DNA of 64,000 nucleotides from Streptomyces violens (GTDB lineage Bacteria; Actinomycetota; Actinomycetes; Streptomycetales; Streptomycetaceae), in NCBI RefSeq assembly GCF_000717745.1, contig NZ_JOBH01000010.1:496001-560000 (forward strand), written 5' to 3'. Both the position numbers and the translations under genes were made by a program. Below the pieces are notes generated by a model. It saw only the letters and a program-made list of their open reading frames with translations, had not been told where the DNA came from and did no database searches. This document shows, one piece after another, positions 9,987 to 17,340 of this stretch; within the stretch, counting starts at the first letter, position 1; each line of letters begins with the position of its first letter.

Positions 9987-10868
9987 TCAGGCGGAGAGGG
10001 CGCGCGCCGGCGTGCCGCGCCGCCGACTGGCGTACCAGACCAGGCCCGCGGTGGCGGCGGCCGCGCCCACCGCGACGGCGACCAGCGCAGGCCGTGGCGG
10101 CATGGCGAGCGACGGGATCCGCTGCTTCAGGCGCACCGGTCGGTTGAAGGTCAGCGTCGGCCAGCCGCGGGCCGCGGCCTCCCGGCGCAGCGCCCGGTCG
10201 GGGTTGACCGCGTGCGGATGGCCGACGGTCTCCAGCATCGGGACATCGGTCGCCGAGTCGCTGTACGCGTAGCAGCGCGCGAGGTCGTACCCCTCGGAAG
10301 CGGCGAGTTCCCGGATCGCCTCGGCCTTGGTGGGGCCGTAGGCGTAGTACTCGATCTCTCCCGTGAAGCGGCCGTCCTCGCCGACGACCATGCGCGTGGC
10401 CACCACCCGGTCTGCGCCGAGCAGCTCACCGATGGGCTCGACCACCTCGGCTCCCGAGGTGGAGACGATGACGACGTCGCGGCCCGCGGTGTGGTGCTCC
10501 TCGATGAGGGACGCCGCCTCGTCGTAAATGAGCGGGTCGATCAGGTCGTGGAGGGTCTCGGCGACGATCTCCCGCACCTGCGCCACGTCCCACCCGCGGC
10601 AGAGCGCGGAGAGGTACTCCCGCATCCGCTCCATCTGGTCGTGGTCCGCGCCACCCGCCAAGAAGACGAACTGGGTGTACGCGGTGCGCAGTGCGGCCCG
10701 TCGATTGATCAGGCCACCTCGGTAGAACGACTTGCTGAAGGTCAGCGTGCTCGACTTAGCAATGACTGTCTTGTCCAGGTCGAAGAACGCGGCCGCCCGA
10801 GGCGCTGAGTGCGGTGCTGAAGGAAGCGAGCTTCGGTTTTCCACAAGGCGAGCATAGGGGGGCACCAT
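9987..10868 (-). CDS. HAD-superfamily IB phosphatase, membrane-anchored
   Basis: 293 aa from the ATG at 10868. HAD motif I is FFDLDKT near residue 28, motif II is VIVSTS near 130, and motif IV is YAYSDSATDVPML near 200, all as in SerB-type subfamily IB phosphatases. A C-terminal hydrophobic helix (ALVAVAVGAAAATAGLVWYA) suggests a tail anchor in the membrane. Streptomyces relatives carry the label 'inhibition of morphological differentiation protein', but the substrate is not known to me. The start is uncertain: no Shine-Dalgarno precedes 10868, and a GTG lies at 10844. It is divergent from ssd. Confidence 0.85.
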   Translation of the reverse strand: MVPPYARLVENRSSLPSAPHSAPRAAAFFDLDKTVIAKSSTLTFSKSFYRGGLINRRAALRTAYTQFVFLAGGADHDQMERMREYLSALCRGWDVAQVREIVAETLHDLIDPLIYDEAASLIEEHHTAGRDVVIVSTSGAEVVEPIGELLGADRVVATRMVVGEDGRFTGEIEYYAYGPTKAEAIRELAASEGYDLARCYAYSDSATDVPMLETVGHPHAVNPDRALRREAAARGWPTLTFNRPVRLKQRIPSLAMPPRPALVAVAVGAAAATAGLVWYASRRRGTPARALSA

Positions 10869-11308
10869 TCGGCGTAAGGTGTGGCGCGTGGGTTTGCCTG
10901 AGAAGGCTCTCGGGTACACCATGGAAGTCACGGATCGTTCGCGACCGTGCTAACCCGGCCCGGCTCCTCCCCCCCCGAGTCGGCCGTGGAGACGACCCCC
11001 GCTCTCCCCCCCGGCGGGGGTCGTCGCATGTCCGGACCCGTTTTTGGTCCCCGGGGACTGCTTCCTGATCTTCCTTCGGCGATCGGTCGCCGCGCGCCGT
11101 CGCGCCCATCCTTCGTAACTTACCGTAATCAGAAGACTGCTCTCAGGAAGTTTTCCATAGTCGCTGGTATAGGTGACGGGGATATTCACAGCCTCAGTAG
11201 TTGTCCACAGTTTTCGACCAAGATCCACGAGATTTTCCGGATCGCTGCACCGTGAAAGTCCGCGAAGTTCGCGGATGTGCGAGTTGCGTAGCGACAGGGG
11301 GACGGAAC
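10869..11308. other. divergent region between the HAD gene and ssd
   Basis: 440 bases. On the plus strand a 10-codon open frame (ATG 10921, TAA 10951-10953) is followed by a perfect 12-bp hairpin with an 11-base C-rich loop (10991-11002 with 11014-11025). A palindrome GTCCCCGGGGAC sits at 11047-11058. DnaA-box-like sites follow at 11182-11209. The layout could be an attenuated leader of ssd or a separate short transcript. Confidence 0.5.
11182..11209. promoter_or_regulatory. DnaA-box-like sites upstream of ssd
   Basis: TTGTCCACA at 11201-11209 is the exact Streptomyces DnaA-box consensus. ATATTCACA at 11182-11190 is a near match in the same orientation, 19 bases away. A further near match, TTTTCCACA, is at 10837-10845, inside the HAD gene's start region. 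Confidence 0.5.
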
Positions 11309-12466
11309 GTGGTCGGAAGCAACGATTTGGATCGTTTGGACCGGGGCCCGCAAGAGCCCGGACCGTTGATCGTCACGGAGGACGAAAGCCTCCTCGACGA
11401 TCTCCTCAGACTCTGCGCGGCGGCGGGCACGGTGCCGGCCGTGGCGCACGGCGGCAGCGCCCGGGCCGCGGGCTGGGAGACGGCGCCCTTGGTGATCGTC
11501 GGGGAGGACTGCGTCCACCGGCTGTGGGGCACCGGACGCCGGGCGGGCGTGGTCCTCATCGGACGGGACACGCAGGACGCCCGCGTATTGCAGCAGGCCG
11601 TCGAGATCGGCGCCGAGCGCGTTCTGGGACTGCCGGACGGTGAGAGCTGGCTGGTCGACCGGATCGCGGACGCGGTGGAGGGCGACCGGCGGCCGGCGCT
11701 CACGGTGGGCGTGCTCGGCGGCCGGGGCGGCGCCGGCGCGAGCACCCTCGCCTGCGCCCTGGCGGTGACCGCCGCGCGACAGGGCTACCGGACGATACTG
11801 ATCGACGCCGACCCGCTGGGTGGCGGCCTCGACGTGCTGCTCGGCGGCGAGCGGGAGAAGGGGCTGCGCTGGCCCGCCTTCGCCGAGTCCCGCGGCCGGG
11901 TCGGCGGCGGCGCTTTGGCCGAGTCCCTGCCGCAGCTCCACTCGCTGCGTGTCCTGAGCTGGGACCGCGGGGACTCGGTCACGATCCCGCCGCCGGCCAT
12001 GCGTGCGGTGATGTCGGCGGCCCGCAGACGCGGCGGTGTCGTGGTGGTCGACCTGCCGCGCCATCTCGACGAAGCCGTGTCCGAAGCGCTCTCCCAGATC
12101 GACGTCGGACTGCTGCTGGTCCCGGCCGAACTGCGCGCGACGGTGGCGGCCCGGCGCATCGCGGTTCCTGCCCGGGCGGCCCTGCGCGATCTGCGCGTGG
12201 TGGTACGTGAAACGCCGGGCCCCGGCCTGCCGGAGACCGAGCCGGCCCGGCTGCTCTCCCTGCCCCTGGTCGGCACCGTGCCCTGGGACCCCCACCTCGT
12301 GGACTCCCTCGCCCGCGGCGCCCCACCGGGCGCGCACGCGAGGGAACCACTGGCCCGGTTCTGTACGGAGTTCTGGGGGCGGGTGCTGGTCGGAGCGGAG
12401 GGCGCCGCGGGTGCGGCGGGGGCTGCACAGTCCCGGTCGGAGGACGGCGAGGGGGTCGTCTCGTGA
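11309..12466 (+). CDS. ssd: septum-site-determining protein Ssd, CpaE/TadZ-like
   Basis: 385 aa. The GTG at 11309 has GGGGGA seven bases upstream, so it was preferred over a frame open from 11201. Residues 10-115 are a receiver-like domain with an early ED pair. Residues 130-360 are a MinD/ParA-type ATPase, whose P-loop GGRGGAGASTL lacks the usual GKT lysine and whose DAD motif reads IDADPLGGGLD. This matches the helicase/secretion neighbourhood CpaE-like family; M. tuberculosis Ssd blocks septation. It probably positions the Tad pilus machinery and may affect division. Its stop overlaps the tadA start by four bases (GTGA). Confidence 0.9.
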   Translation: MVGSNDLDRLDRGPQEPGPLIVTEDESLLDDLLRLCAAAGTVPAVAHGGSARAAGWETAPLVIVGEDCVHRLWGTGRRAGVVLIGRDTQDARVLQQAVEIGAERVLGLPDGESWLVDRIADAVEGDRRPALTVGVLGGRGGAGASTLACALAVTAARQGYRTILIDADPLGGGLDVLLGGEREKGLRWPAFAESRGRVGGGALAESLPQLHSLRVLSWDRGDSVTIPPPAMRAVMSAARRRGGVVVVDLPRHLDEAVSEALSQIDVGLLLVPAELRATVAARRIAVPARAALRDLRVVVRETPGPGLPETEPARLLSLPLVGTVPWDPHLVDSLARGAPPGAHAREPLARFCTEFWGRVLVGAEGAAGAAGAAQSRSEDGEGVVS

Positions 12467-13872
12467 ACGGGTTCGGTGGAGTGCGGAAGGAGGTCCGGCG
12501 GGACGCGGGTGGCGGGAGCGGGGGGTCGGTCCGGCCCACGGCCCTCATCGAAGCGCGTGGCCTACATGGCCTTCCGGGAGTGAAGGGCGGGTCCGGGCCG
12601 GCGAATCCGGTCGGCGGGGCGGAGTCGTCCCGCGCTGAACACGGGGCGCGCGCTCCCGGCCTGGGGACCGGGACAAGCGGTGGCTCGGGGGACAGGCTTC
12701 TGGAGGCCGTACGCCAGAGACTCGCCCGGGACGGTGCCGAGCCGACGCCCGCCCGAGTGGCCGTGGCGCTGCGCGAGGAGGGGCGGCTGCTCGGCGATGC
12801 CGAGGTGCTGGGCGTGGTGACCGCGCTGCGTTCGGAAATGGTCGGCAGCGGCCCCTTGGAACCGCTGCTCGCCGCGCCCGAGGTGACGGACGTACTGGTC
12901 ACCGCGCCCGATGAGGTCTGGGTCGACCGCGGTGGCGGCCTGCGGCGCACGGATGTGAGCTTCCCCGATGCCGCGGCTGTCCGCAGACTCGCTCAGCGCC
13001 TGGCAGCGGTGGCCGGGCGGCGCCTGGACGACGCGCACCCGTGGGTGGACGCGCGGCTGCCCGACGGGACCCGCCTGCACGCCGTACTCCCACCCGTGGC
13101 GGTCGGCTCGACCTGCCTCTCGCTGCGGGTGCTGCGCCCGAAGGCGTTCACGCTGGAAGAACTCGTCGCGGCGGGCACGGTGCCACCGGGCGGCGACCGG
13201 CTGCTGCGGTCGGTCCTGGCCGCTCGGCTGTCCTTCCTGGTCAGCGGCGGCACGGGCAGCGGTAAGACCACGCTGCTGAGTGCTCTGCTGGGCCTGGTGG
13301 GGCGGGACGAGCGGATGGTCCTGGCCGAGGACTCCGCGGAGCTGCGGCCCGACCACCCGCACGTCGTACGACTGGAGACCCGCCCGGCGAACCAGGAGGG
13401 CGTCGGCCTGGTCACGCTGCGGGACCTGGTGCGCCAGGCGCTGCGCATGCGCCCGGACCGGCTGGTGGTGGGTGAGGTGCGCGGCCCCGAGGTGACGGAG
13501 CTGCTGGCCGCGCTCAATACGGGCCACGAAGGAGGCTGCGGCACCGTGCACGCGAACGCCGCTGCCGACGTCCCGGCCCGGCTGGAAGCGCTCGGCTCGA
13601 CCGCCGGGCTGGACCGCGCTGCCCTGCACAGCCAGTTGGCCGCCGCGCTCTCGGTCGTACTGCACCTCGTACGGGATCGCTCGGGCCACCGGCGCATCGC
13701 CGAGATCCACGTCCTCGACCGCGCCCCCTCGGGCCTGGTCACCACCACACCGGCCGCGGTCTGGCATCCGACCGGCTTCCGACGGGCCGAGGGCTGGGCC
13801 CGCCTGGCCGCCCTCTGCGACCGGGGGAGCGCCATGAACGGGGGAGACGACGTGAACGGGGACATGCCATGA
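12463..13872 (+). CDS. tadA: Tad/type II secretion ATPase TadA (CpaF)
   Basis: 469 aa. An N-terminal low-complexity stretch of about 75 residues is followed by the CpaF fold. Walker A SGGTGSGKTTLLSALLG is near 265, the Asp box MVLAEDSAEL near 288, Walker B LVVGEVRGPE near 335, and the His box GTVHANAA near 363. It is the cytoplasmic hexameric ATPase that powers pilin assembly or export. The first codon is GTG within the ssd stop, so translation is coupled. The N-terminal extension has no recognisable motif; an internal start (for instance near 12700) would give a more standard length. Confidence 0.93.
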   Translation: MNGFGGVRKEVRRDAGGGSGGSVRPTALIEARGLHGLPGVKGGSGPANPVGGAESSRAEHGARAPGLGTGTSGGSGDRLLEAVRQRLARDGAEPTPARVAVALREEGRLLGDAEVLGVVTALRSEMVGSGPLEPLLAAPEVTDVLVTAPDEVWVDRGGGLRRTDVSFPDAAAVRRLAQRLAAVAGRRLDDAHPWVDARLPDGTRLHAVLPPVAVGSTCLSLRVLRPKAFTLEELVAAGTVPPGGDRLLRSVLAARLSFLVSGGTGSGKTTLLSALLGLVGRDERMVLAEDSAELRPDHPHVVRLETRPANQEGVGLVTLRDLVRQALRMRPDRLVVGEVRGPEVTELLAALNTGHEGGCGTVHANAAADVPARLEALGSTAGLDRAALHSQLAAALSVVLHLVRDRSGHRRIAEIHVLDRAPSGLVTTTPAAVWHPTGFRRAEGWARLAALCDRGSAMNGGDDVNGDMP

Positions 13873-14813
13873 GCGGGGAGGTGGCGGCGGACGCGATGAC
13901 GCCGGTGTGCGCGGCGTTGCTGTGCGCGGGGGCCGGACTGTGGACGGCCGGCGGCCGGGACAACTCCTTGCGGCGCGCGCGGCTGCTGCTGGCAGGCGGT
14001 GAGACCGCCGGCCCTGGACATGCCGTACGGCGACAGGGTGCCGGGCGGCGTTGGGCGGACGGCGAGCGAGCGGTCCGCAGGTGCCGGACGTGGGCGGCCG
14101 CTCGGTCGGCGCGGTTGGGACATGCCCTGTGGTGCCTGCCCATTGGGGCCGTCCTGGGGCTCCTGGGCCAGTCGTGGCTGCCGGTGGCCCTCGGGGCGCT
14201 GGCCGTGCCGGTCGCGCACCGTCGGCTGACCGGCCGCGCCGCGCAACGGGAACGGGACCGTCGGCGCGACGACGTGATCGCGTTCTGCGCGGCGGTCGCC
14301 GCCGAGCTGCGTGCGGGCTGCCAACCGGGGCAGGCCCTGGTGCTGGCCGGCGCGGAGGGCCGGGCGGGGCCGGCCGGATGGGGCAGTGCGGGGGACGCGG
14401 TGCTGGCTGCGGCGCGGTTCGGCGGGGACGTGCCGGGTGCGCTGCGTGAGGCGGCGCGGCTGCCGGGTGCGGAGGGGCTGACGGGCGTGGCCGCGTGCTG
14501 GCAGGTCGCCGTGGAGGGCGGTGTCGGCCTCGCTGTGGGCATCGAGCGCGTCACAGCGGGCCTCCGGGCGCAGCGACACCAACAGGCGGACCTGCAAGCG
14601 CAGTTGGCGGGCTCCCGCACGACGGCCCTGATGCTTGCCCTCCTTCCGGTATTCGGACTGCTGATGGGCAGCGCGCTGGGAGCGGACCCGCTCCACGTGC
14701 TCCTGCACACGCCGGTCGGCTGGGCCTGCCTGGCGGTCGGCGGGCTGCTGGAGTGGGCCGGGGTGCTCTGGACGGGCCGCATCGTCCGTACGGCGGAGGG
14801 GCGGGCGGAGTGA
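13869..14813 (+). CDS. tadB: Tad secretion inner-membrane protein TadB (GspF domain)
   Basis: 314 aa, start ATG overlapping the tadA stop (ATGA). Two N-terminal hydrophobic segments, a cytoplasmic GspF/T2SSF helical domain at about 135-265 (DDVIAFCAAVAAELRAGCQPG), then two more membrane helices at the C-terminus. TadB and TadC form the inner-membrane platform that works with TadA. Assigned from position and the GspF domain; the protein is divergent in sequence, as is usual in actinobacteria. Confidence 0.85.
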   Translation: MSGEVAADAMTPVCAALLCAGAGLWTAGGRDNSLRRARLLLAGGETAGPGHAVRRQGAGRRWADGERAVRRCRTWAAARSARLGHALWCLPIGAVLGLLGQSWLPVALGALAVPVAHRRLTGRAAQRERDRRRDDVIAFCAAVAAELRAGCQPGQALVLAGAEGRAGPAGWGSAGDAVLAAARFGGDVPGALREAARLPGAEGLTGVAACWQVAVEGGVGLAVGIERVTAGLRAQRHQQADLQAQLAGSRTTALMLALLPVFGLLMGSALGADPLHVLLHTPVGWACLAVGGLLEWAGVLWTGRIVRTAEGRAE

Positions 14814-15643
14814 TGGCCGCTGAAGTTATCCACAGGCTGGGGATTGTTTTCGCGCTCGCGACTACCTTGGTCTGTACGGCATTGGTCATCCGCCGGGTCG
14901 CTCTCACGGCAGCCGTACGACGCCGCGCGACCCGTATTTTCTCAGCTGCTGGGGACCGTCCTTCAGCAGTGCGCGGCGCGGCCCGCCGCGGGCCGGGGAA
15001 TGGCTCGAAGGGGCGCGTCCACCAGGAGCGGCGGAACGACGCCGTTCGGGAGTGGGTCGTGGTGGCCGCCGCGGCGGGTGTCGGCCTTGCGCTGGTCGGC
15101 GGGGTCCCCGGTGCCGTACTGGGAGCCGTGGGCGCGTACGCCACGCGAGGTCATCGGCGCCGGGCCCGGGTCCGCTCCGCCGCCCGAGCGGCGGAGGCCG
15201 CCGTACGGGAGCAACTGGCCACCGCCGCCGATCTGCTGGCCGGCTGTCTCGCGGCGGGGGCGAGCCCCGGAGAAGCGGCGGCCGCGGTGGGCGAGTCCCT
15301 GCGCGGCCCGGTCGGTGAACGGCTGCGCCATACCGCGGCGGAGCTGCGCCTCGGGGGTGAAGCGGCTGCGAGCTGGGGGCGGTTCGCGGAGCTGCCGGGA
15401 GCACGGGAGTTGGGGCGCTGCCTGGCGCGCGCCGGGATATCCGGCGTGCCGGCCGTCGAGTCGGTCGCGCGGATCGCGGCGGACCTGCGGTCCGAGTGGG
15501 GCCGCGCGGCAACGGAGGCGGCGCGCAAGGCGGGTGTGCTCGTGACCCTGCCGCTGGCGGCGTGTTTCCTGCCGGCCTTCCTGACGATCGGGGTGGCCCC
15601 GGTCCTCGTCGGTTTGGCCCAGGGCCTGCTCCCTCACGTGTGA
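14813..15643 (+). CDS. tadC: Tad secretion inner-membrane protein TadC (GspF domain)
   Basis: 276 aa. The ATG at 14813 shares its A with the tadB stop (TGATG), and GGCGGAG lies just upstream. A hydrophobic N-terminus (about 5-30), a basic linker, a central hydrophobic segment (85-110), a GspF domain (REQLATAADLLAGCLAAGASPG, about 130-230) and a C-terminal membrane hairpin are visible. It partners TadB. A perfect TTATCCACA DnaA-box-like sequence lies inside codons 5-8 (14826-14834); it may be chance. Confidence 0.85.
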   Translation: MAAEVIHRLGIVFALATTLVCTALVIRRVALTAAVRRRATRIFSAAGDRPSAVRGAARRGPGNGSKGRVHQERRNDAVREWVVVAAAAGVGLALVGGVPGAVLGAVGAYATRGHRRRARVRSAARAAEAAVREQLATAADLLAGCLAAGASPGEAAAAVGESLRGPVGERLRHTAAELRLGGEAAASWGRFAELPGARELGRCLARAGISGVPAVESVARIAADLRSEWGRAATEAARKAGVLVTLPLAACFLPAFLTIGVAPVLVGLAQGLLPHV

Positions 15644-15745
15644 CGACCAACAACCAACAACCAGTGGCCAATGGCCAACGAATCCACCGAACCAACGACC
15701 AGCAACAACAGAACTGAGCAACTGCCAGTCCATCAGGGGGATCTC

Positions 15746-16237
15746 ATGACGACCGCAGCACGTAAGCCGTCCGGACAGCCGACGACGCCGTCCGAGAAGG
15801 CGCTGGACATCGCGACGACGGGCGGACAGGGGGCCGCCGCGCCACCGGAAGAGCGAACTGCCGTGCCCGCGTGGGCTGCCGCGGCAGGCAGCGCCGTACG
15901 CGAGGCGAGGGCAGGGACAACAACAGCAGCCGGAGTGACGGTGGCCGGCGGGCCCGCGGGGTGGGCCGCTTGGGCCGCCTCGTGTCTCGACTACAGGAAG
16001 GTGAAGGGGCGGCTGGCGGCGAGGCGCCGGGCCGGGTGCTTCGGGGGCGAGTGGGGGCGGCGTCGGCGTGCCGCGCTGCGGCAGAAGCTGGACCGCGGGA
16101 TGACGACGGCCGAGTACGCCATGGGGACGCTGGCGGCCTGTGCGTTCGCCGCGGTGCTCTTCAAGGTCGTGACGAGCGGGGCGGTGAGCTCGGCCCTGAG
16201 CTCGGTGATCGGCAAGGCACTCCATGTCCAGGTCTGA
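15746..16237 (+). CDS. DUF4244 pilin-like protein with long N-terminal extension
   Basis: 163 aa from an ATG with AGGGGG six bases upstream. The last 50 residues are a DUF4244 module: RGMTTAEYAMGTLAACAFAAVLFKVVTSG, a Flp-pilin-like cleavage region followed by a single hydrophobic helix. This is the probable main pilin of the Tad locus. Related proteins as I remember them are about 65-80 aa, so the 110-residue Ala/Pro/Arg-rich N-terminus here is unusual; an internal GTG near 16001 would give a standard length. The leader before the gene (15644-15745) is C/A-rich and unstructured. The end overlaps the next TadE gene by 14 bases. Confidence 0.75.
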   Translation: MTTAARKPSGQPTTPSEKALDIATTGGQGAAAPPEERTAVPAWAAAAGSAVREARAGTTTAAGVTVAGGPAGWAAWAASCLDYRKVKGRLAARRRAGCFGGEWGRRRRAALRQKLDRGMTTAEYAMGTLAACAFAAVLFKVVTSGAVSSALSSVIGKALHVQV

Positions 16238-16646
16238 CCCGGTCGGCGGGGCCGCCGAGCCGAGAGCCGTGCCGCCGAAGCCGACAGCCGTGTCGCTGAA
16301 GGCGGCTGCCGACCGGGGGATGGTGACGGCCGAGGCGGCGGTGGTGATTCCGACGCTGGTGCTGTTCGTGGCCATGCTCCTGTGGGGCCTGATGGCGGTG
16401 TGCGCGCAGATCCAGTGCGTGGACGCGGCCCGTGCCGGGGCCAGAGCCGCGGCGCGGGCGGAGCCCGAGGGCGCCACGCTGGCAACGGCCCGGGCGGCCG
16501 CCCCGCGTGGGGCGCGGGTGGCGCTGGGGCGAGAAGGCGACCTGGTGCGCGTACGGGTCGAGGCTGCGGCTCCGGCGCTGGGGCCGCTGGCCATGACTCT
16601 CAGAGGGGAGGCGGTCGCTCTTGCTGAGGAGACGGTGGGGTGGTGA
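16224..16646 (+). CDS. TadE family minor pilin-like protein
   Basis: 140 aa. After about 30 polar residues comes DRGMVTAEAAVVIPTLVLFVAMLLWGLMAV, the TadE prepilin-type segment with the conserved Glu after the cleavage site. A short soluble Ala/Arg-rich domain with a single Cys follows. TadE proteins are minor pseudopilins that prime or regulate pilus assembly. The start lies inside the end of the DUF4244 gene and the end overlaps the following TadE-like gene, so the set is tightly coupled. Confidence 0.85.
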   Translation: MSRSDPVGGAAEPRAVPPKPTAVSLKAAADRGMVTAEAAVVIPTLVLFVAMLLWGLMAVCAQIQCVDAARAGARAAARAEPEGATLATARAAAPRGARVALGREGDLVRVRVEAAAPALGPLAMTLRGEAVALAEETVGW

Positions 16647-17340
16647 GCCGCGGCGGGGAAGCCGCGGTGAGCTGCCGATACGGCGCAGTCGTGAGCTGTG
16701 GAAACGGCAGGGAGACAAGGGCTCCGCGACGGTCTGGGTGGCTGTGAGCAGCATGGCGCTGTGCGCAGTGTTCGCCGTGGTGATCGTGCTGGGGCAGGCC
16801 GTGATGGCCCGTCACAGGGCAGGAGCGGCAGCGGACCTGGCGGCTCTGGCCGCCTCGGCGCGGAGCGTGTACGGAGAGGGGGAGGCGTGCGGCGCGGCCC
16901 GTAAGGTCGCGGTGGCGCAGGGGGCCCGGCTGGTGCGGTGCGCGGTACGGGCGGCGGTCGCGGACGTGTCGGCCGAGGCCCGCGCGGGACCGTTCGCCCC
17001 GCGCATCCGCTCCCGGGCGGGCCCGGCGGACGCGCCCCTGAACCCGACCGGGGTGCCCCCGCCCCGAAATCAGCCGCTGCCGTCCCCACCGGCCCCCGCC
17101 CCCGAGTCCGCTCCTGCCCCAGCTCCCGTCGCCCCCCGCAGCAGCTCCGTAAGCAAGCGGACCGCGCCTCGTTTGTGGAGTGGTTCGTTGCCGTTGCCGC
17201 ATTTGGGGGACTGGATGCAGGAGGGGCAGCCGGCGTCGCACTCGCAGGAGGCGATGGCCTGGCGGGTGGCGGTGAGCCATTCGGCCGCGGTGTGGAAGGC
17301 GCGTTCCGCGAAGCCCGCGCCGCCGGGGTGGCCGTCGTAG
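16621..17340 (+). CDS. helicase/secretion-neighbourhood TadE-like protein (Rv3654c-like), extended
   Basis: 239 aa from a TTG at 16621 (GGGGAGG nine bases upstream), overlapping the preceding gene by 26 bases; the exact start is uncertain. GSATVWVAVSSMALCAVFAVVIVLG is the prepilin-type helix, then ARHRAGAAADLAALAASA as in the family. Known relatives end about 100 residues later, near 17050. Here the frame stays open through a Pro-rich linker and about 270 bases of sequence antisense to the helicase C-terminus, so the last 90 residues are probably a read-through tail without a domain. Confidence 0.7.
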   Translation: MLRRRWGGEPRRGSRGELPIRRSRELWKRQGDKGSATVWVAVSSMALCAVFAVVIVLGQAVMARHRAGAAADLAALAASARSVYGEGEACGAARKVAVAQGARLVRCAVRAAVADVSAEARAGPFAPRIRSRAGPADAPLNPTGVPPPRNQPLPSPPAPAPESAPAPAPVAPRSSSVSKRTAPRLWSGSLPLPHLGDWMQEGQPASHSQEAMAWRVAVSHSAAVWKARSAKPAPPGWPS

